Both the position numbers and the translations under genes were made by a program. A stretch of 64,000 bases of DNA, from positions 16,989 to 80,988 of the forward strand of contig PZPB01000002.1 of the NCBI GenBank assembly GCA_003045865.1. The letters run 5' to 3'. The notes below the pieces were generated by a model that was not told the DNA's origin, did no database searches, and was given only the letters and a program-made list of their open reading frames with translations. Positions 18,606 to 26,977 of the stretch are shown here, piece by piece. How positions within the stretch are numbered: position 1 is the first letter of the stretch; each line of letters starts with the position of its first letter. This DNA is from Bacteroidota bacterium (GTDB lineage: Bacteria > Bacteroidota > Bacteroidia > Flavobacteriales > Schleiferiaceae).

Positions 18606-20144
18606 ATGCTAATAAAGACCTACAGCAGCGCCGTCTATGGTGTTGATGCTTCGACGATTACAGTAGAAATAAATATTGACCAAGGAGTAAACTTTTATCT
18701 GGTAGGATTACCAGATTCGGCTATAAAAGAAAGTCAACATAGGATAGTTGCCGCCTTGAAAAACAATGACTTTCGCTGGCCGGGGTTCCGAATTACGGTA
18801 AATCTGGCACCAGCCGATATAAGAAAAGAAGGATCGGCGTACGATCTACCCATTGCAATTGGGATTCTTGCAGCATCGGATCAAGTTTTTTTTCCAGATT
18901 TAGATTCTTTCATTATTGTAGGTGAGTTGTCATTAGACGGTGGTTTAATGCCTGTAAATGGCGTTTTAGCAATTGCTTTACAAGCAAAAAAAGATGGCTA
19001 TTCGGCTTTGGTTCTCCCGGAGGTAAATGCGCGGGAAGCTGCGATAGTACAGGGCATAGATGTTTTTGCCGCGAAAGATTTAAAGGAGACGGTGGAGATA
19101 CTCAAGAATAAAGAAGGTTTTTCACCAATTAAAGTAGATTCAAGTAAAGAGTTTCAGTTACATTTAGAAAATCCTTCTATTGATTTTTCTGAGGTTAAAG
19201 GGCAAGAGAATATTAAAAGAGCTTTAGAAATTGCCGCGGCAGGAGGGCATAATGTTCTATTAATTGGGCCCCCAGGTGCTGGTAAAACTATGTTGGCTAA
19301 AAGAATGCCGACTATTTTGCCTCCTTTAAGTTTAAGTGAGGCTTTAGAAACAACCAAGGTGCATTCTGTTGCAGGTAAGCTTGGGAAAAATGGTAGCATT
19401 GTATCCCAAAGACCCTTCCGATCGCCTCATCATTCCATCAGCGATGTCGCCCTCGTTGGCGGTGGTAGCTTTCCGCAGCCAGGCGAAATATCACTAGCAA
19501 ATAATGGTATTTTGTTTCTAGATGAATTACCCGAATTTAAAAGAACGGTTTTAGAAGTAATGCGACAACCGATGGAAGATAGGAAGGTAACCGTTAGTCG
19601 TGCTCGCCTGTCGGTAGACTTCCCCGCCTCCTTTATGCTCGTGGCTTCTATGAATCCTTGTCCTTGCGGTTATTATAATCATCCTAATAAAGAATGCGTT
19701 TGTGGGCCAGGGATGGTACAGAAATATTTGAATAAGATATCGGGACCTTTATTAGATCGTATCGACCTTCATGTTGAGGTGACGCCAGTTGGGATTGAAG
19801 AAATATCTTCTAAGCAATTAGCCGAGAAAAGCATGGTAATTAGAGAAAGGGTGATTAAAGCACGGAATATTCAAAATGAACGCTTTGCTAAGTTGGAAGG
19901 TATTCATGCCAATGCTCAGATGGAGTCTAAACAATTAAGACAAGTATGTGAACTATCTAAAGAAGGAATGGATTTATTGCGGGCAGCCATTGAAAAATTA
20001 AATTTAAGTGGAAGGGCTTACGATCGAATTTTGAAAGTGGCTCGTACTATCGCAGACCTTGATGGTAGCAAGGATATCGAGCCTAACCATCTAGCGGAAG
20101 CGGTGCAATACCGAAGCCTAGATCGAGAGAGTTGGGTCAATTAA
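18606..20144 (+). CDS. comM: YifB/ComM family Mg-chelatase-like AAA+ ATPase
   Basis: A 512-residue protein of standard family length. The N-terminal third is the ChlI/S16-like domain (GVDASTITVEINIDQG, LVGLPDSAIKES). The AAA+ core has Walker A GPPGAGKTMLAKR, Walker B GILFLDELPEF and the sensor region SMNPCPCGYYNHP, with four Cys that may bind zinc. The C-terminal Mg-chelatase domain ends with SGRAYDRILKVARTIADL. ComM in Vibrio is a hexameric helicase that promotes branch migration during natural transformation. Most genomes carry this gene whether or not they are known to be transformable. It is divergent from the 85-residue gene and has no operon partner. Confidence 0.93.
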   Translation: MLIKTYSSAVYGVDASTITVEINIDQGVNFYLVGLPDSAIKESQHRIVAALKNNDFRWPGFRITVNLAPADIRKEGSAYDLPIAIGILAASDQVFFPDLDSFIIVGELSLDGGLMPVNGVLAIALQAKKDGYSALVLPEVNAREAAIVQGIDVFAAKDLKETVEILKNKEGFSPIKVDSSKEFQLHLENPSIDFSEVKGQENIKRALEIAAAGGHNVLLIGPPGAGKTMLAKRMPTILPPLSLSEALETTKVHSVAGKLGKNGSIVSQRPFRSPHHSISDVALVGGGSFPQPGEISLANNGILFLDELPEFKRTVLEVMRQPMEDRKVTVSRARLSVDFPASFMLVASMNPCPCGYYNHPNKECVCGPGMVQKYLNKISGPLLDRIDLHVEVTPVGIEEISSKQLAEKSMVIRERVIKARNIQNERFAKLEGIHANAQMESKQLRQVCELSKEGMDLLRAAIEKLNLSGRAYDRILKVARTIADLDGSKDIEPNHLAEAVQYRSLDRESWVN

Positions 20145-20209
20145 TGTAATTTTTTTGAGTACTTGTAATTTTCATGTCCTTTATCCTACCAATAGGGTAA
20201 ATTTAACTC

Positions 20210-21088
20210 ATGAAAAAAGTACTTACCCTTCTTGTTCTCTTGTTTACTGCTTTGTTTGCATCTGCGCAAAGCAAAAATGAAAAATCACTATTGTGGGAGA
20301 TTTCAGGCCCCGAAGGAAAAATATCCTATTTATTTGGGACTTACCACTTGCTTGGATCAGATTTTATCAATGAAAATCCAACCTTAAACAAAATTTACAG
20401 CAATGCGAATAACATTGTGGTGGAAACGGTTATCGATTCGGCGCAGCTTCCGCAGATGGCGCAATACTCCATGATGCAGGAGTCGATCAAAGGAATGCTA
20501 GATTCTACTGATTACCTTTTGTTAAGCGAAAAGATTGAGCCTTTAGTGGGTGCTCCCATGGTGTTTTTAGATAATATGAAACCGATGGCTTTAGCCACCA
20601 TGCTAACCTTGCAAATGGCCACTGCTGAAACTCCCGACACTTTCTTGTTTGAAGGTATGCCCATTGATCAGTTTTTTGCTTGGGATGCCAAAAAGAAGAA
20701 TAAAAACATTCTTCCATTGGAAACTATGTTAGAGCAGATGGAACTTCTTTTTAATAGTGAAACGGTTGAAGATCAACTGGAAGCATTGATGTATATGGTT
20801 AAGGAACCGGAAGAGATGCAGGAAATGACGCAGAATACTATTAAATTCTATATCGAGCAGGATTTGGATGCCATGGTAGATATAGCAAATGACCACGAAG
20901 AAGACATGGGAGATATGACCAAATTATTAGACGAGAGAAATAAAAATTGGATTCCTAAATTGAAGCCTTTACTGGCTAAGGGCTCTACCTTTATTGCGGT
21001 TGGAGCTTTGCATTTACCAGGAGAATTAGGCTTATTAGAATTATTGAGAGCGGAAGGCTATACCTTAAAAGCCTTGGAACTTAAATAG
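20210..21088 (+). CDS. TraB/GumN family protein with signal peptide
   Basis: A 292-residue exported protein. MKKVLTLLVLLFTALFASAQ is a clear signal peptide. The mature start WEISGPEGKISYLFGTYHLLG contains the GTxH motif, and the C-terminus FIAVGALHLPGELGLLELL holds the second conserved His and Gly-rich segment of the TraB/PrgY/GumN family. Members are thought to be metal-dependent peptidase-like proteins, but no substrate is established for bacterial versions. It lies 65 bases after comM and 8 bases before an ECF sigma factor gene, so it could be first in that operon. Confidence 0.88.
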   Translation: MKKVLTLLVLLFTALFASAQSKNEKSLLWEISGPEGKISYLFGTYHLLGSDFINENPTLNKIYSNANNIVVETVIDSAQLPQMAQYSMMQESIKGMLDSTDYLLLSEKIEPLVGAPMVFLDNMKPMALATMLTLQMATAETPDTFLFEGMPIDQFFAWDAKKKNKNILPLETMLEQMELLFNSETVEDQLEALMYMVKEPEEMQEMTQNTIKFYIEQDLDAMVDIANDHEEDMGDMTKLLDERNKNWIPKLKPLLAKGSTFIAVGALHLPGELGLLELLRAEGYTLKALELK

Positions 21089-21096
21089 ACTTTCTT

Positions 21097-21585
21097 GTGA
21101 AAGAAGATTTAGAGAAAAAATTTGTCGCTTTACTCGAAGAAAACGCGGGTATTATCTACAAGGTGACCCGTATTTACGCTCGCAATAGTGATGATGCTGA
21201 AGATCTACGTCAGGAAGTAATCTATCAAGCCTGGCGATCTTATCCGCGATTTAAGGGCGAGAGTAAGTTTTCGACATGGCTGTATAAAATTGCGCTGAAC
21301 ACTGCCTTAACCCATAAGGCTAAAGAGGAAAAACGTAAATCTATTCCAGAACAGTCGGTTATTAGCCAGAGCGAGACTTTAAGCGATTCCAAGGAGTTAC
21401 TTATTAAATATATACGTCAGTTTAATGATGCGGAGAAACTAATAATTATGCTTCACCTCGACGGATATAGTAACGATGAAATTGCGCTTATCGCGGGAAT
21501 TAGTAAAAATCATGTAGCAGTAAAACTGCATCGTATCAAAGAAAAATTAGCATTAAACCTTAAAGAGAATACTAATGGAAATTAA
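21097..21585 (+). CDS. ECF-type RNA polymerase sigma factor
   Basis: A 162-residue sigma-70 family protein with only regions 2 and 4, as in ECF factors. Region 2 spans DAEDLRQEVIYQAWRSYPRF and KFSTWLYKIALNTALTH; region 4 has the helix-turn-helix YSNDEIALIAGISKNHVAVKLHRIKEKL. The start is GTG at 21097, 8 bases after the TraB/GumN gene; no ATG gives region 2 intact. Its 3' end overlaps the next gene by 11 bases. That neighbour is a membrane protein without an obvious anti-sigma zinc motif. It probably switches on an envelope-related regulon. Confidence 0.92.
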   Translation: MKEDLEKKFVALLEENAGIIYKVTRIYARNSDDAEDLRQEVIYQAWRSYPRFKGESKFSTWLYKIALNTALTHKAKEEKRKSIPEQSVISQSETLSDSKELLIKYIRQFNDAEKLIIMLHLDGYSNDEIALIAGISKNHVAVKLHRIKEKLALNLKENTNGN

Positions 21586-22174
21586 GAGCTCTTGGCAGGA
21601 AATGGACAAGGAAGAGAACCTCTTGCCTAAGGGAGATATTAAAAAGGGAATGCATCTTAAAAAGGAAGATGTGATTCGCAAGCTCAATAAAAGACTAGCT
21701 TGGAAAATTGCTTTTACGGCCATCTTTACTCCCTTCTATTTTTTGGCCATTTTTATAGTTGTATCCCTAATTGGCAAAGCTTTGTTCGCCTTTATCGGTC
21801 TGTTTCATATTTTAGGACTGATCTTCTTTATTAGGCAGTATCGTATTGCCAAAGCATTTGATCCGAGTCAAATGAGTGTAAGGGAAGTTTTGCAAGGTTA
21901 TTTAGAAAATATTCACAAAACAGTGCGCTTAGAAGAAAGAGCTGGTTTATTTTTATACCCCTTTGCTGGTAGTGCAGGCTTTGTATTCAGTTTATCTCAG
22001 GCAGGCAAAATGGACGAGGCCTTGGCAAACCCCAAAATCTGGTTGGTATTACTAGTGACCCTGCTAATAATAACACCGATAGCACATTACTCAGCTAAGT
22101 GGTTGAATAAAAAGACCTTTAAATCGTATACGGATCTTTTAGAAACCAGATTGGCGCAATTGGATGAAAATTAA
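21575..22174 (+). CDS. Four-helix membrane protein coupled to the ECF sigma factor
   Basis: A 199-residue protein with a cytoplasmic N-terminus of about 45 residues and four hydrophobic segments (roughly 46-68, 70-88, 127-145, 151-170). I do not recognise a named family; similar proteins commonly follow ECF sigma genes in Bacteroidota. It overlaps the sigma gene by 11 bases, which implies coupled translation and makes it the leading candidate to control sigma activity, for instance by binding it through the N-terminal segment (SWQEMDKEENLLPKGD). No HxxxCxxC anti-sigma motif is present. Its stop overlaps the convergent gene by four bases. Confidence 0.75.
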   Translation: MEIKSSWQEMDKEENLLPKGDIKKGMHLKKEDVIRKLNKRLAWKIAFTAIFTPFYFLAIFIVVSLIGKALFAFIGLFHILGLIFFIRQYRIAKAFDPSQMSVREVLQGYLENIHKTVRLEERAGLFLYPFAGSAGFVFSLSQAGKMDEALANPKIWLVLLVTLLIITPIAHYSAKWLNKKTFKSYTDLLETRLAQLDEN

Positions 22175-22782
22175 AATAAGCCTCTGACTTTCGGGTCAGG
22201 GGCATTTTTTGTCCACTCCAATGGTCCGTCGCAAAGAATTTCGATAAGCATGGTTTCGCGGCGATCGCCAAAATAGGTCATCAAAGTTTTCTTCCAGTAA
22301 TCATAATTGTCCTCATCGTAATATTTGCAGTCGTAAGTACAAACGACAATGCTTTGCTTATTGATGAGAATTACTGTAGGAGTAGCGTATTGAAAGGTTC
22401 TCACCGGACGTGCAGCGCGAATGCTTTTCCCCTCAATAAAGTTTTCTAACCAATTTTTGAGAGCGTACTGGCGATCTAGTTCTGTCTCGTAAAAGTAAAA
22501 GTTGAAATATATTTTCCTTTCGGTTGTATAGCCTAGGGTATTTTTAAATTCCTCCTTACTCTCTAAGCGGAATTTATCACTCCACATAAAGGCCTCATCT
22601 TCTAATCCACCCAATTCTCGGGATGGAATATTTAAATAATCCTTTTCATGACTGTCGGCATGATCACTAACAAATAGGCTGATTTGACTCTTTAAACTAT
22701 CGCTTAATGCTTTGGTATTTTGGGCATATCCATTAAGAGAGGTGAAAATGCTAAGAATGAAAATGCTTATTCGTAAGCGCAT
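22171..22782 (-). CDS. Hypothetical exported protein, 203 residues
   Basis: From the ATG at 22782 the protein starts MRLRISIFILSIFTSLNGYAQ, a clean signal peptide; the track start at 22812 adds ten residues that would spoil it. The mature protein is mixed alpha/beta with a central KIYFNFYFYETELDRQYALK and a predicted strand TPTVILINKQSIVVCTYDC. The pair of Cys in CTYDC could form a disulfide. I do not recognise a family. It may be a periplasmic protein of a Bacteroidota-specific group. Its 3' end carries the terminator of the opposing sigma operon. Confidence 0.72.
   Translation of the reverse strand: MRLRISIFILSIFTSLNGYAQNTKALSDSLKSQISLFVSDHADSHEKDYLNIPSRELGGLEDEAFMWSDKFRLESKEEFKNTLGYTTERKIYFNFYFYETELDRQYALKNWLENFIEGKSIRAARPVRTFQYATPTVILINKQSIVVCTYDCKYYDEDNYDYWKKTLMTYFGDRRETMLIEILCDGPLEWTKNAPDPKVRGLF
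22180..22210 (+). terminator. Terminator of the sigma factor operon, inside the convergent gene
   Basis: Nine-bp stem GCCTCTGAC (22180-22188) and GTCAGGGGC (22195-22203) with one G-U pair, followed on the plus strand by CATTTTTT. It lies within the last codons of the minus-strand gene 22171-22782. Confidence 0.8.
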
Positions 22783-22863
22783 ATAGTAGTTTGATTTTAC
22801 AGATTTAAACAAAGGTCATTAATATTTTATTGTTGGAAGCAGAGGTAGCCACAATCTTAAACT

Positions 22864-22871
22864 TATTTTTG
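22864..22871 (+). promoter_or_regulatory. Candidate -7 element very close to the start of the barrel protein gene
   Basis: TATTTTTG on the plus strand matches TAnnTTTG exactly but ends only four bases before the ATG at 22876. If used, the mRNA would be leaderless or nearly so. Confidence 0.35.
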
Positions 22872-22875
22872 ACTT

Positions 22876-23637
22876 ATGATCTTAAAAGTAATACGCTGCA
22901 TCTTACTGCTTTGTTTGTTATCGACCTTGTTACGAGGGCAGATAGTGAATATTGAACGGTTTCGCAGTAGCACCGATACCAGTCGCTGGAGTTTTAGTGA
23001 GCAATTTAATTTCGGTCTCTTGCAAAATACCCAACGCCTCATGAGCTTTAATAATAGCTCTGGTTTACAGTTTCAGCAAACGAAATTCAGATCTATATTT
23101 CTTAGCAACTTCAGTTTTAGCAGTACCGATAATAATGATATCGAACGCAGTGGCTTTTTGCACCTGCGCTTTGAGAATAGTATTAGTAAATATTGGAGTT
23201 TCGAGTATTTTGGTCAAGCCCAGATGGATGTCCCTCTCAAGATAAATCAAAGGTATCTACTGGGAGGAGGCTTACGAGCCTTTCTGCGTAAGCGCAAGAA
23301 ATTAAGTTTTTATACGGGGCATTTACTTATGGTAGAGTACGATGAGGAAATCGAAACGGCGATTGAGCATCAAGATTTGCGATTAAGTTCCTATCTCAAT
23401 CTTAATTGGCATCCATCGCAAGATTTCACCTGCTTATTCATTGCTTATTATCAACCACGCTTGGATAAATTCTCAGATTATCGCATCTCCTTTCAAGGGC
23501 AGCTCTCCTTTAAAATTTGGAAATCTTTGAGTTTCAACTTTAATGCGCAATATGCTTTTGATGCCTTTCCGGTGGCTTTGCCTAATATTCCGCAGCAAAC
23601 CTATAAGCTTAGCAATGGCATCAGTTTGAAACTTTAA
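22876..23637 (+). CDS. Outer-membrane beta-barrel protein, DUF481-like
   Basis: A 253-residue exported protein. The N-terminus MILKVIRCILLLCLLSTLLRGQ is a signal peptide. The mature part is made of alternating-hydrophobicity strands ending in aromatic residues (for example FRSIFLSNFSFSSTD, FLHLRFENSISKYWSFEY, LSFNFNAQYAFDAFP), as expected for an outer-membrane barrel of about 10-12 strands, and it closes with SNGISLKL. It resembles the DUF481 group, whose function is not established. It is divergent from the hypothetical exported protein and convergent with the zinc-ribbon-like gene. Confidence 0.75.
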   Translation: MILKVIRCILLLCLLSTLLRGQIVNIERFRSSTDTSRWSFSEQFNFGLLQNTQRLMSFNNSSGLQFQQTKFRSIFLSNFSFSSTDNNDIERSGFLHLRFENSISKYWSFEYFGQAQMDVPLKINQRYLLGGGLRAFLRKRKKLSFYTGHLLMVEYDEEIETAIEHQDLRLSSYLNLNWHPSQDFTCLFIAYYQPRLDKFSDYRISFQGQLSFKIWKSLSFNFNAQYAFDAFPVALPNIPQQTYKLSNGISLKL

Positions 23638-23653
23638 ATAATGAAATTGAATT

Positions 23654-24202
23654 TTAAATAGGTAGCCAATCGCCCTGTTTTATTAGTGCTTTTAGTTCGG
23701 GTGGCCAATCGAGGTTGTTTTCCGTAAAGCGGTCTAACTCATCTCTACTTTTTGCTGAAAGTAGTTCTTGTATTTCATCTAAAATTTCATCACTTATGTA
23801 GATGGGACTTTCTACTAAGTTTTCGCCTTGACAAATGGCAATAACTTGATAGTCATTAGCTTCATTAAGATCCTTTCCACTTAAAGTGCACTGCTGCTGC
23901 TGATATCTTTCGCTAGGGCTGATGCCGCTAAGCGCTAAATCCATCATTTTTTCGCGCATAAATAAATCGATTCTCTGGCGAGATTCTTGGCTAAGTTCGG
24001 CCCGTGCACTTTCCATACAAGGCATGCAAAGGGCAAAGTCAAAAAGTACTTGTGCTTTCTTTTGATTGGGATAATTTTTATAAACTTTTTGTATGCCGTA
24101 GGTGTCAACATCGCGCAGGTTTACCCCACAAATTTTGCAATGCTCATGGGCTTGCTTAGTATCCTCGGCGTAAAGGTTTAAAGGGATTTTGTTTTCATCC
24201 AT
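23654..24202 (-). CDS. Hypothetical cytoplasmic protein with paired Cys motifs
   Basis: A 182-residue soluble protein. CKICGVNL near residue 22 and CMPC near residue 59 form two CxxC pairs that could bind one zinc ion as a ribbon. The C-terminal half is acidic and helical, with a terminal LDWPPELKALIKQGDWLP. I cannot assign a family. Upstream, TACCTTCG (complement 24211-24218, one mismatch to TAnnTTTG) has a TTTG about 18 bases further up, which is good Bacteroidota promoter geometry. It is monocistronic as far as can be seen, with the histidine kinase gene ending about 40 bases upstream of its start. Confidence 0.7.
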   Translation of the reverse strand: MDENKIPLNLYAEDTKQAHEHCKICGVNLRDVDTYGIQKVYKNYPNQKKAQVLFDFALCMPCMESARAELSQESRQRIDLFMREKMMDLALSGISPSERYQQQQCTLSGKDLNEANDYQVIAICQGENLVESPIYISDEILDEIQELLSAKSRDELDRFTENNLDWPPELKALIKQGDWLPI

Positions 24203-24244
24203 GGTGCGAAGGTATAATTAAGCTGATAAGCACAAAATGGGGGA

Positions 24245-25540
24245 CTATTGATTTTCTTTAGGGAGGATAATTGTAAAACAGCTGCCTTTGTTTAAGGTGC
24301 TTCTTACAATTATTTCGCCTTTCATTTTTTGTATAAACTCTTGACAAAGTAAAAGCCCTAATCCCACCCCTTTTTCATTGGCGGTGCCTATTGTAATTTC
24401 ACGGCCTTTGGTGAAGAGCCGCTCGAGTTGCCGCTTGTCCATGCCTAAGCCATTGTCTTCAATTTCAATATGAATGGAATCTTGAAACTCGTAAGATCGC
24501 AATTTCACCCAGCCATTTTGGGGGCTAAATTTTATAGCATTGCTAATAAGGTTGCGGAGAGTTAGTTCTAAAACTTGCTTATCGGCTAAAACTTTAGGAT
24601 CCTGATTATTAACTAATATATGAATGCTAATTTTCTTTGCTTTTGCAAGACTTTCCATGGTGTCGTTAACCCGATCAGCAATTTCTTTTATGCTAACCCC
24701 TTCGATAGCATAAGCTTTGGCTTCGCGACGCGACCATTCCAATAAATTATCAAGCAGGGTGCGACTGCCGCGGGTAAGTTTTAGTAATTCCTTTTGCAAT
24801 TCTTTCTGAATATTGGGGCTGATCTCATCTTGCTCCAGCACACTCATAAAACCTTCAATGGCATTTAAAGGGTTACGTAAATCGTGACCTATAATAGAAA
24901 ACAGTCGGTCTTTTTGCTCATTTAAAGCGCGCATTTCTTGCAGCTGTTCTTGAATGAGTCGACTGCTATGTTTTAATTCTCCTCCTTCGGCGAAAGCCTT
25001 ATCTGCCATAGAGCGATAGGCGGCCATTAATAAGCTGAGACCAAAGTATAATACTGCCGTAAAAATCAGATAACCAATAAAGTAAATAAAATGAAGTGCG
25101 GTTACTTCTTCACTTTTTAGGAAGATGAAATAAATCCCTAAAAGGGTGAAAAATAGATAATAGATTAATTTCCAACGCTGATTGGGAGCGCAAAGTTGGG
25201 CAATAAAAAATCCTATGATTAGTCCGTAAAAGCCTAGGCTGCTAATTCCTTTAAAGTAGCTAAAGCTAAGGTATGCGGTGAAACTAACAGATAGGACAAA
25301 GACCCACTGACTGTAGAGCGTTTTACCTCTGCTAAAACCTAAATAGTAACTACTGGCAAAAATTAAGGAAGAAGTGAGTAGGCCGAGAGCTAAACTGCTA
25401 TTGCCAAATATGAAAATACTCATGCATACTATAAGCATCGCTAAACTAGAGAGGAGGCTGATGCCGTTTAAGAGACGGCTTTCAATTGGTAGCTCTTTGC
25501 TGCCTCCAATGAGCTTATTAAGCAAGGCTTTGTTTTGCAT
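24245..25540 (-). CDS. Membrane sensor histidine kinase
   Basis: A 431-residue kinase with six hydrophobic segments in the first 175 residues and no large extracytoplasmic loop, so the signal is probably sensed within or at the membrane. A short coiled coil leads to HisKA with FSIIGHDLRNPLNAIEGFM (His near 218), the N-box [20 protein letters not shown], and a glycine box with GVGLGLLLC. The HDLRNP H-box form is typical of orphan kinases in Bacteroidota. There is no receiver domain or adjacent response regulator, so its partner lies elsewhere. A hairpin about 115 bases upstream separates it from earlier transcripts. Confidence 0.9.
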   Translation of the reverse strand: MQNKALLNKLIGGSKELPIESRLLNGISLLSSLAMLIVCMSIFIFGNSSLALGLLTSSLIFASSYYLGFSRGKTLYSQWVFVLSVSFTAYLSFSYFKGISSLGFYGLIIGFFIAQLCAPNQRWKLIYYLFFTLLGIYFIFLKSEEVTALHFIYFIGYLIFTAVLYFGLSLLMAAYRSMADKAFAEGGELKHSSRLIQEQLQEMRALNEQKDRLFSIIGHDLRNPLNAIEGFMSVLEQDEISPNIQKELQKELLKLTRGSRTLLDNLLEWSRREAKAYAIEGVSIKEIADRVNDTMESLAKAKKISIHILVNNQDPKVLADKQVLELTLRNLISNAIKFSPQNGWVKLRSYEFQDSIHIEIEDNGLGMDKRQLERLFTKGREITIGTANEKGVGLGLLLCQEFIQKMKGEIIVRSTLNKGSCFTIILPKENQ

Positions 25541-25933
25541 TATTGCATTGCATTGAGGGAATAAAGTTACACCTTAATGCCCTGATCAGCTATCTAGATG
25601 ACGCGAAAATAATTGCGCTCGATTTTAATCGCAAACAGGTTTGGGGTAAAGAAAAAAATCCTCGCTTTAGGGCGAGGATTTTACTCTGTATAGAGGGGTA
25701 TAGATAGGGACAAGTTGCTTATCTAAAAAGATTTCCCTTTTCGATGCTCAAATGTCCATCAATTTGAGCGTTTTCCCTTTTAAATTCGATAAAGAGCGGA
25801 ATGTGTTCGTTTAAGGGTAAGGATCATTTTTAGGGTTAATAATTGTAATTTCACATCTAGCGAAAGCGCCTAAAACAAAGAGCCCAGTGCAATTAAAACA
25901 CTGGGATCTTCAAATCAATTGAAAGAATATTTT
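25541..25933. other. Non-coding stretch with two terminator-like hairpins
   Basis: No credible gene. Hairpin 1 is a perfect 11-bp stem (AAAATCCTCGC at 25655-25665, GCGAGGATTTT at 25672-25682) with a seven-base T-run on the minus strand, so it is a good minus-strand terminator. Hairpin 2 is a 7-bp stem (CCCAGTG at 25883-25889, CACTGGG at 25899-25905) just after the pseudogene stop, weaker. A 32-codon open stretch without a start (complement 25811-25909) runs through hairpin 2 and is probably not coding. Confidence 0.6.
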
Positions 25934-26437
25934 TTAGTAGATGAATGGACTTTCCTGGTTGCCGGCTTCATCGGTAAACCCGTTGGTATTGAGGCTTCCG
26001 CCTGATACGGCCCAAATAGAGACGTAGCGGTAATTATTATTTGTCGGACTGTATTCTACTGGGTAGGCAAAGCTTTCAGCAATGTTTATAGCCGCGGGTA
26101 AGCCTTTCGCTGTCTTGTGGTACTACTCTTTCCTGGCATTACTGTCGTCGGCCTCTGATCCTAATAGGTTTAGACCAGCTAAATCGGCTAAGTGAATTTC
26201 GCGAATTCTCCTGCCATTCGCAAAAAGGAAGGCCTTGTAGGGTGCTCTAATCGTCCAATCGTCTTCAACGAAAACCAACTTGTTGTTTCCGTCTAATATG
26301 TGGTCAACTTCCCAGTCAATTACCATTATCATCGCTAATATCAGTGTTGCTAGTATTAGCTAAAAAGTTGTCTTGGTCCTTAGCACAATAGAAGGTAAAA
26401 AACTAGCGGCAATAAAGGTGGGAATGCTGTATTTTAT
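25934..26437 (-). pseudogene. Decayed lipoprotein gene (two frameshifts, one nonsense codon, ATG lost)
   Basis: Reading the minus strand in pieces gives one coherent protein. KYSIPTFIAASFL comes first, preceded by ATA where an ATG would be expected. After a frame change, FYCAKDQDNFLANTSNTD supplies a lipobox-like Cys and the usual Asp/Asn-rich stretch. After a second frame change, WEVDHILDGNNKLVFVEDDW runs on to DDSNARKE. A TAG at 26123-26125 interrupts, and the same frame then continues YHKTAKGLPAAINIAESF to ESPFIY and a TAA at 25934-25936. The track ORFs 26123-26332 and 26360-26563 are fragments of it. The intact form would be a secreted lipoprotein of about 168 residues with no recognised domain. 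Sequencing error could explain one lesion but hardly all of them. Confidence 0.6.
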
Positions 26438-26578
26438 CGGATTGATTCTTTCGTTTCGATAGATCAAAAGTCGAATTTGAGTAGTAAGATGAGAGCAATA
26501 TTCGGGGAACGAAAAGATTTCTAAGTTGAATCGCTGAACTGTGTTTTTCCCTCGAATAAGCAAGAGGAGAAGCGTTCT

Positions 26579-26971
26579 TTAAGACTTAGCCTTATTTTGG
26601 CTAGGCCAAATCTCCTTAATAAAACTGCTAAAAAAGACTTTTAAAGTTTCCGCATTTTTTGAAATAACATGGGTGATTCCCATCTGCATAAAGCTGCCAA
26701 TAATTTGCTTGAAAGGATTGTGAGTGGAGCCGATGAATATTTTTTTAGAAAAATAACCAGTTACCATAGCGATAAAGGTATCGAGACCGTCTTCTTTAAG
26801 ATTGGGCTGGTGAATTATATCATCGAGCGCGCTTTTTACTAGGTTAAGCGGCTTAAAGTTTTCGGCCACTATATTGAATTGCACTTTGAGTTGTGCTTCT
26901 TCCTCTTTTTGTATCACTTCTAATAAGGCGATGGCTGCGTGTAGCTTCTCTGTTTCGTTAACTTTTTTCAT
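26579..26971 (-). CDS. Hypothetical protein, third gene of the ytxH operon
   Basis: A 130-residue soluble protein, helical at the N-terminus (NETEKLHAAIALLEVIQKEEEAQL), with a central amphipathic or hydrophobic segment (KQIIGSFMQMGITHVIS). I do not recognise a named family. Similar proteins often follow a ytxH gene and a holin-like gene in Flavobacteriia, where the trio is associated with stress or stationary phase. It starts six bases after the holin-like gene, so they are surely cotranscribed. The pseudogene lies immediately downstream. Confidence 0.7.
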   Translation of the reverse strand: MKKVNETEKLHAAIALLEVIQKEEEAQLKVQFNIVAENFKPLNLVKSALDDIIHQPNLKEDGLDTFIAMVTGYFSKKIFIGSTHNPFKQIIGSFMQMGITHVISKNAETLKVFFSSFIKEIWPSQNKAKS

Positions 26972-26977
26972 GATACC

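Noticed and set aside
25811-25909. 32-codon open stretch ending INPKNDPYP
   Set aside because: It has no start codon, is preceded in frame by two stops and runs through a hairpin; kept only as a remark on the spacer.
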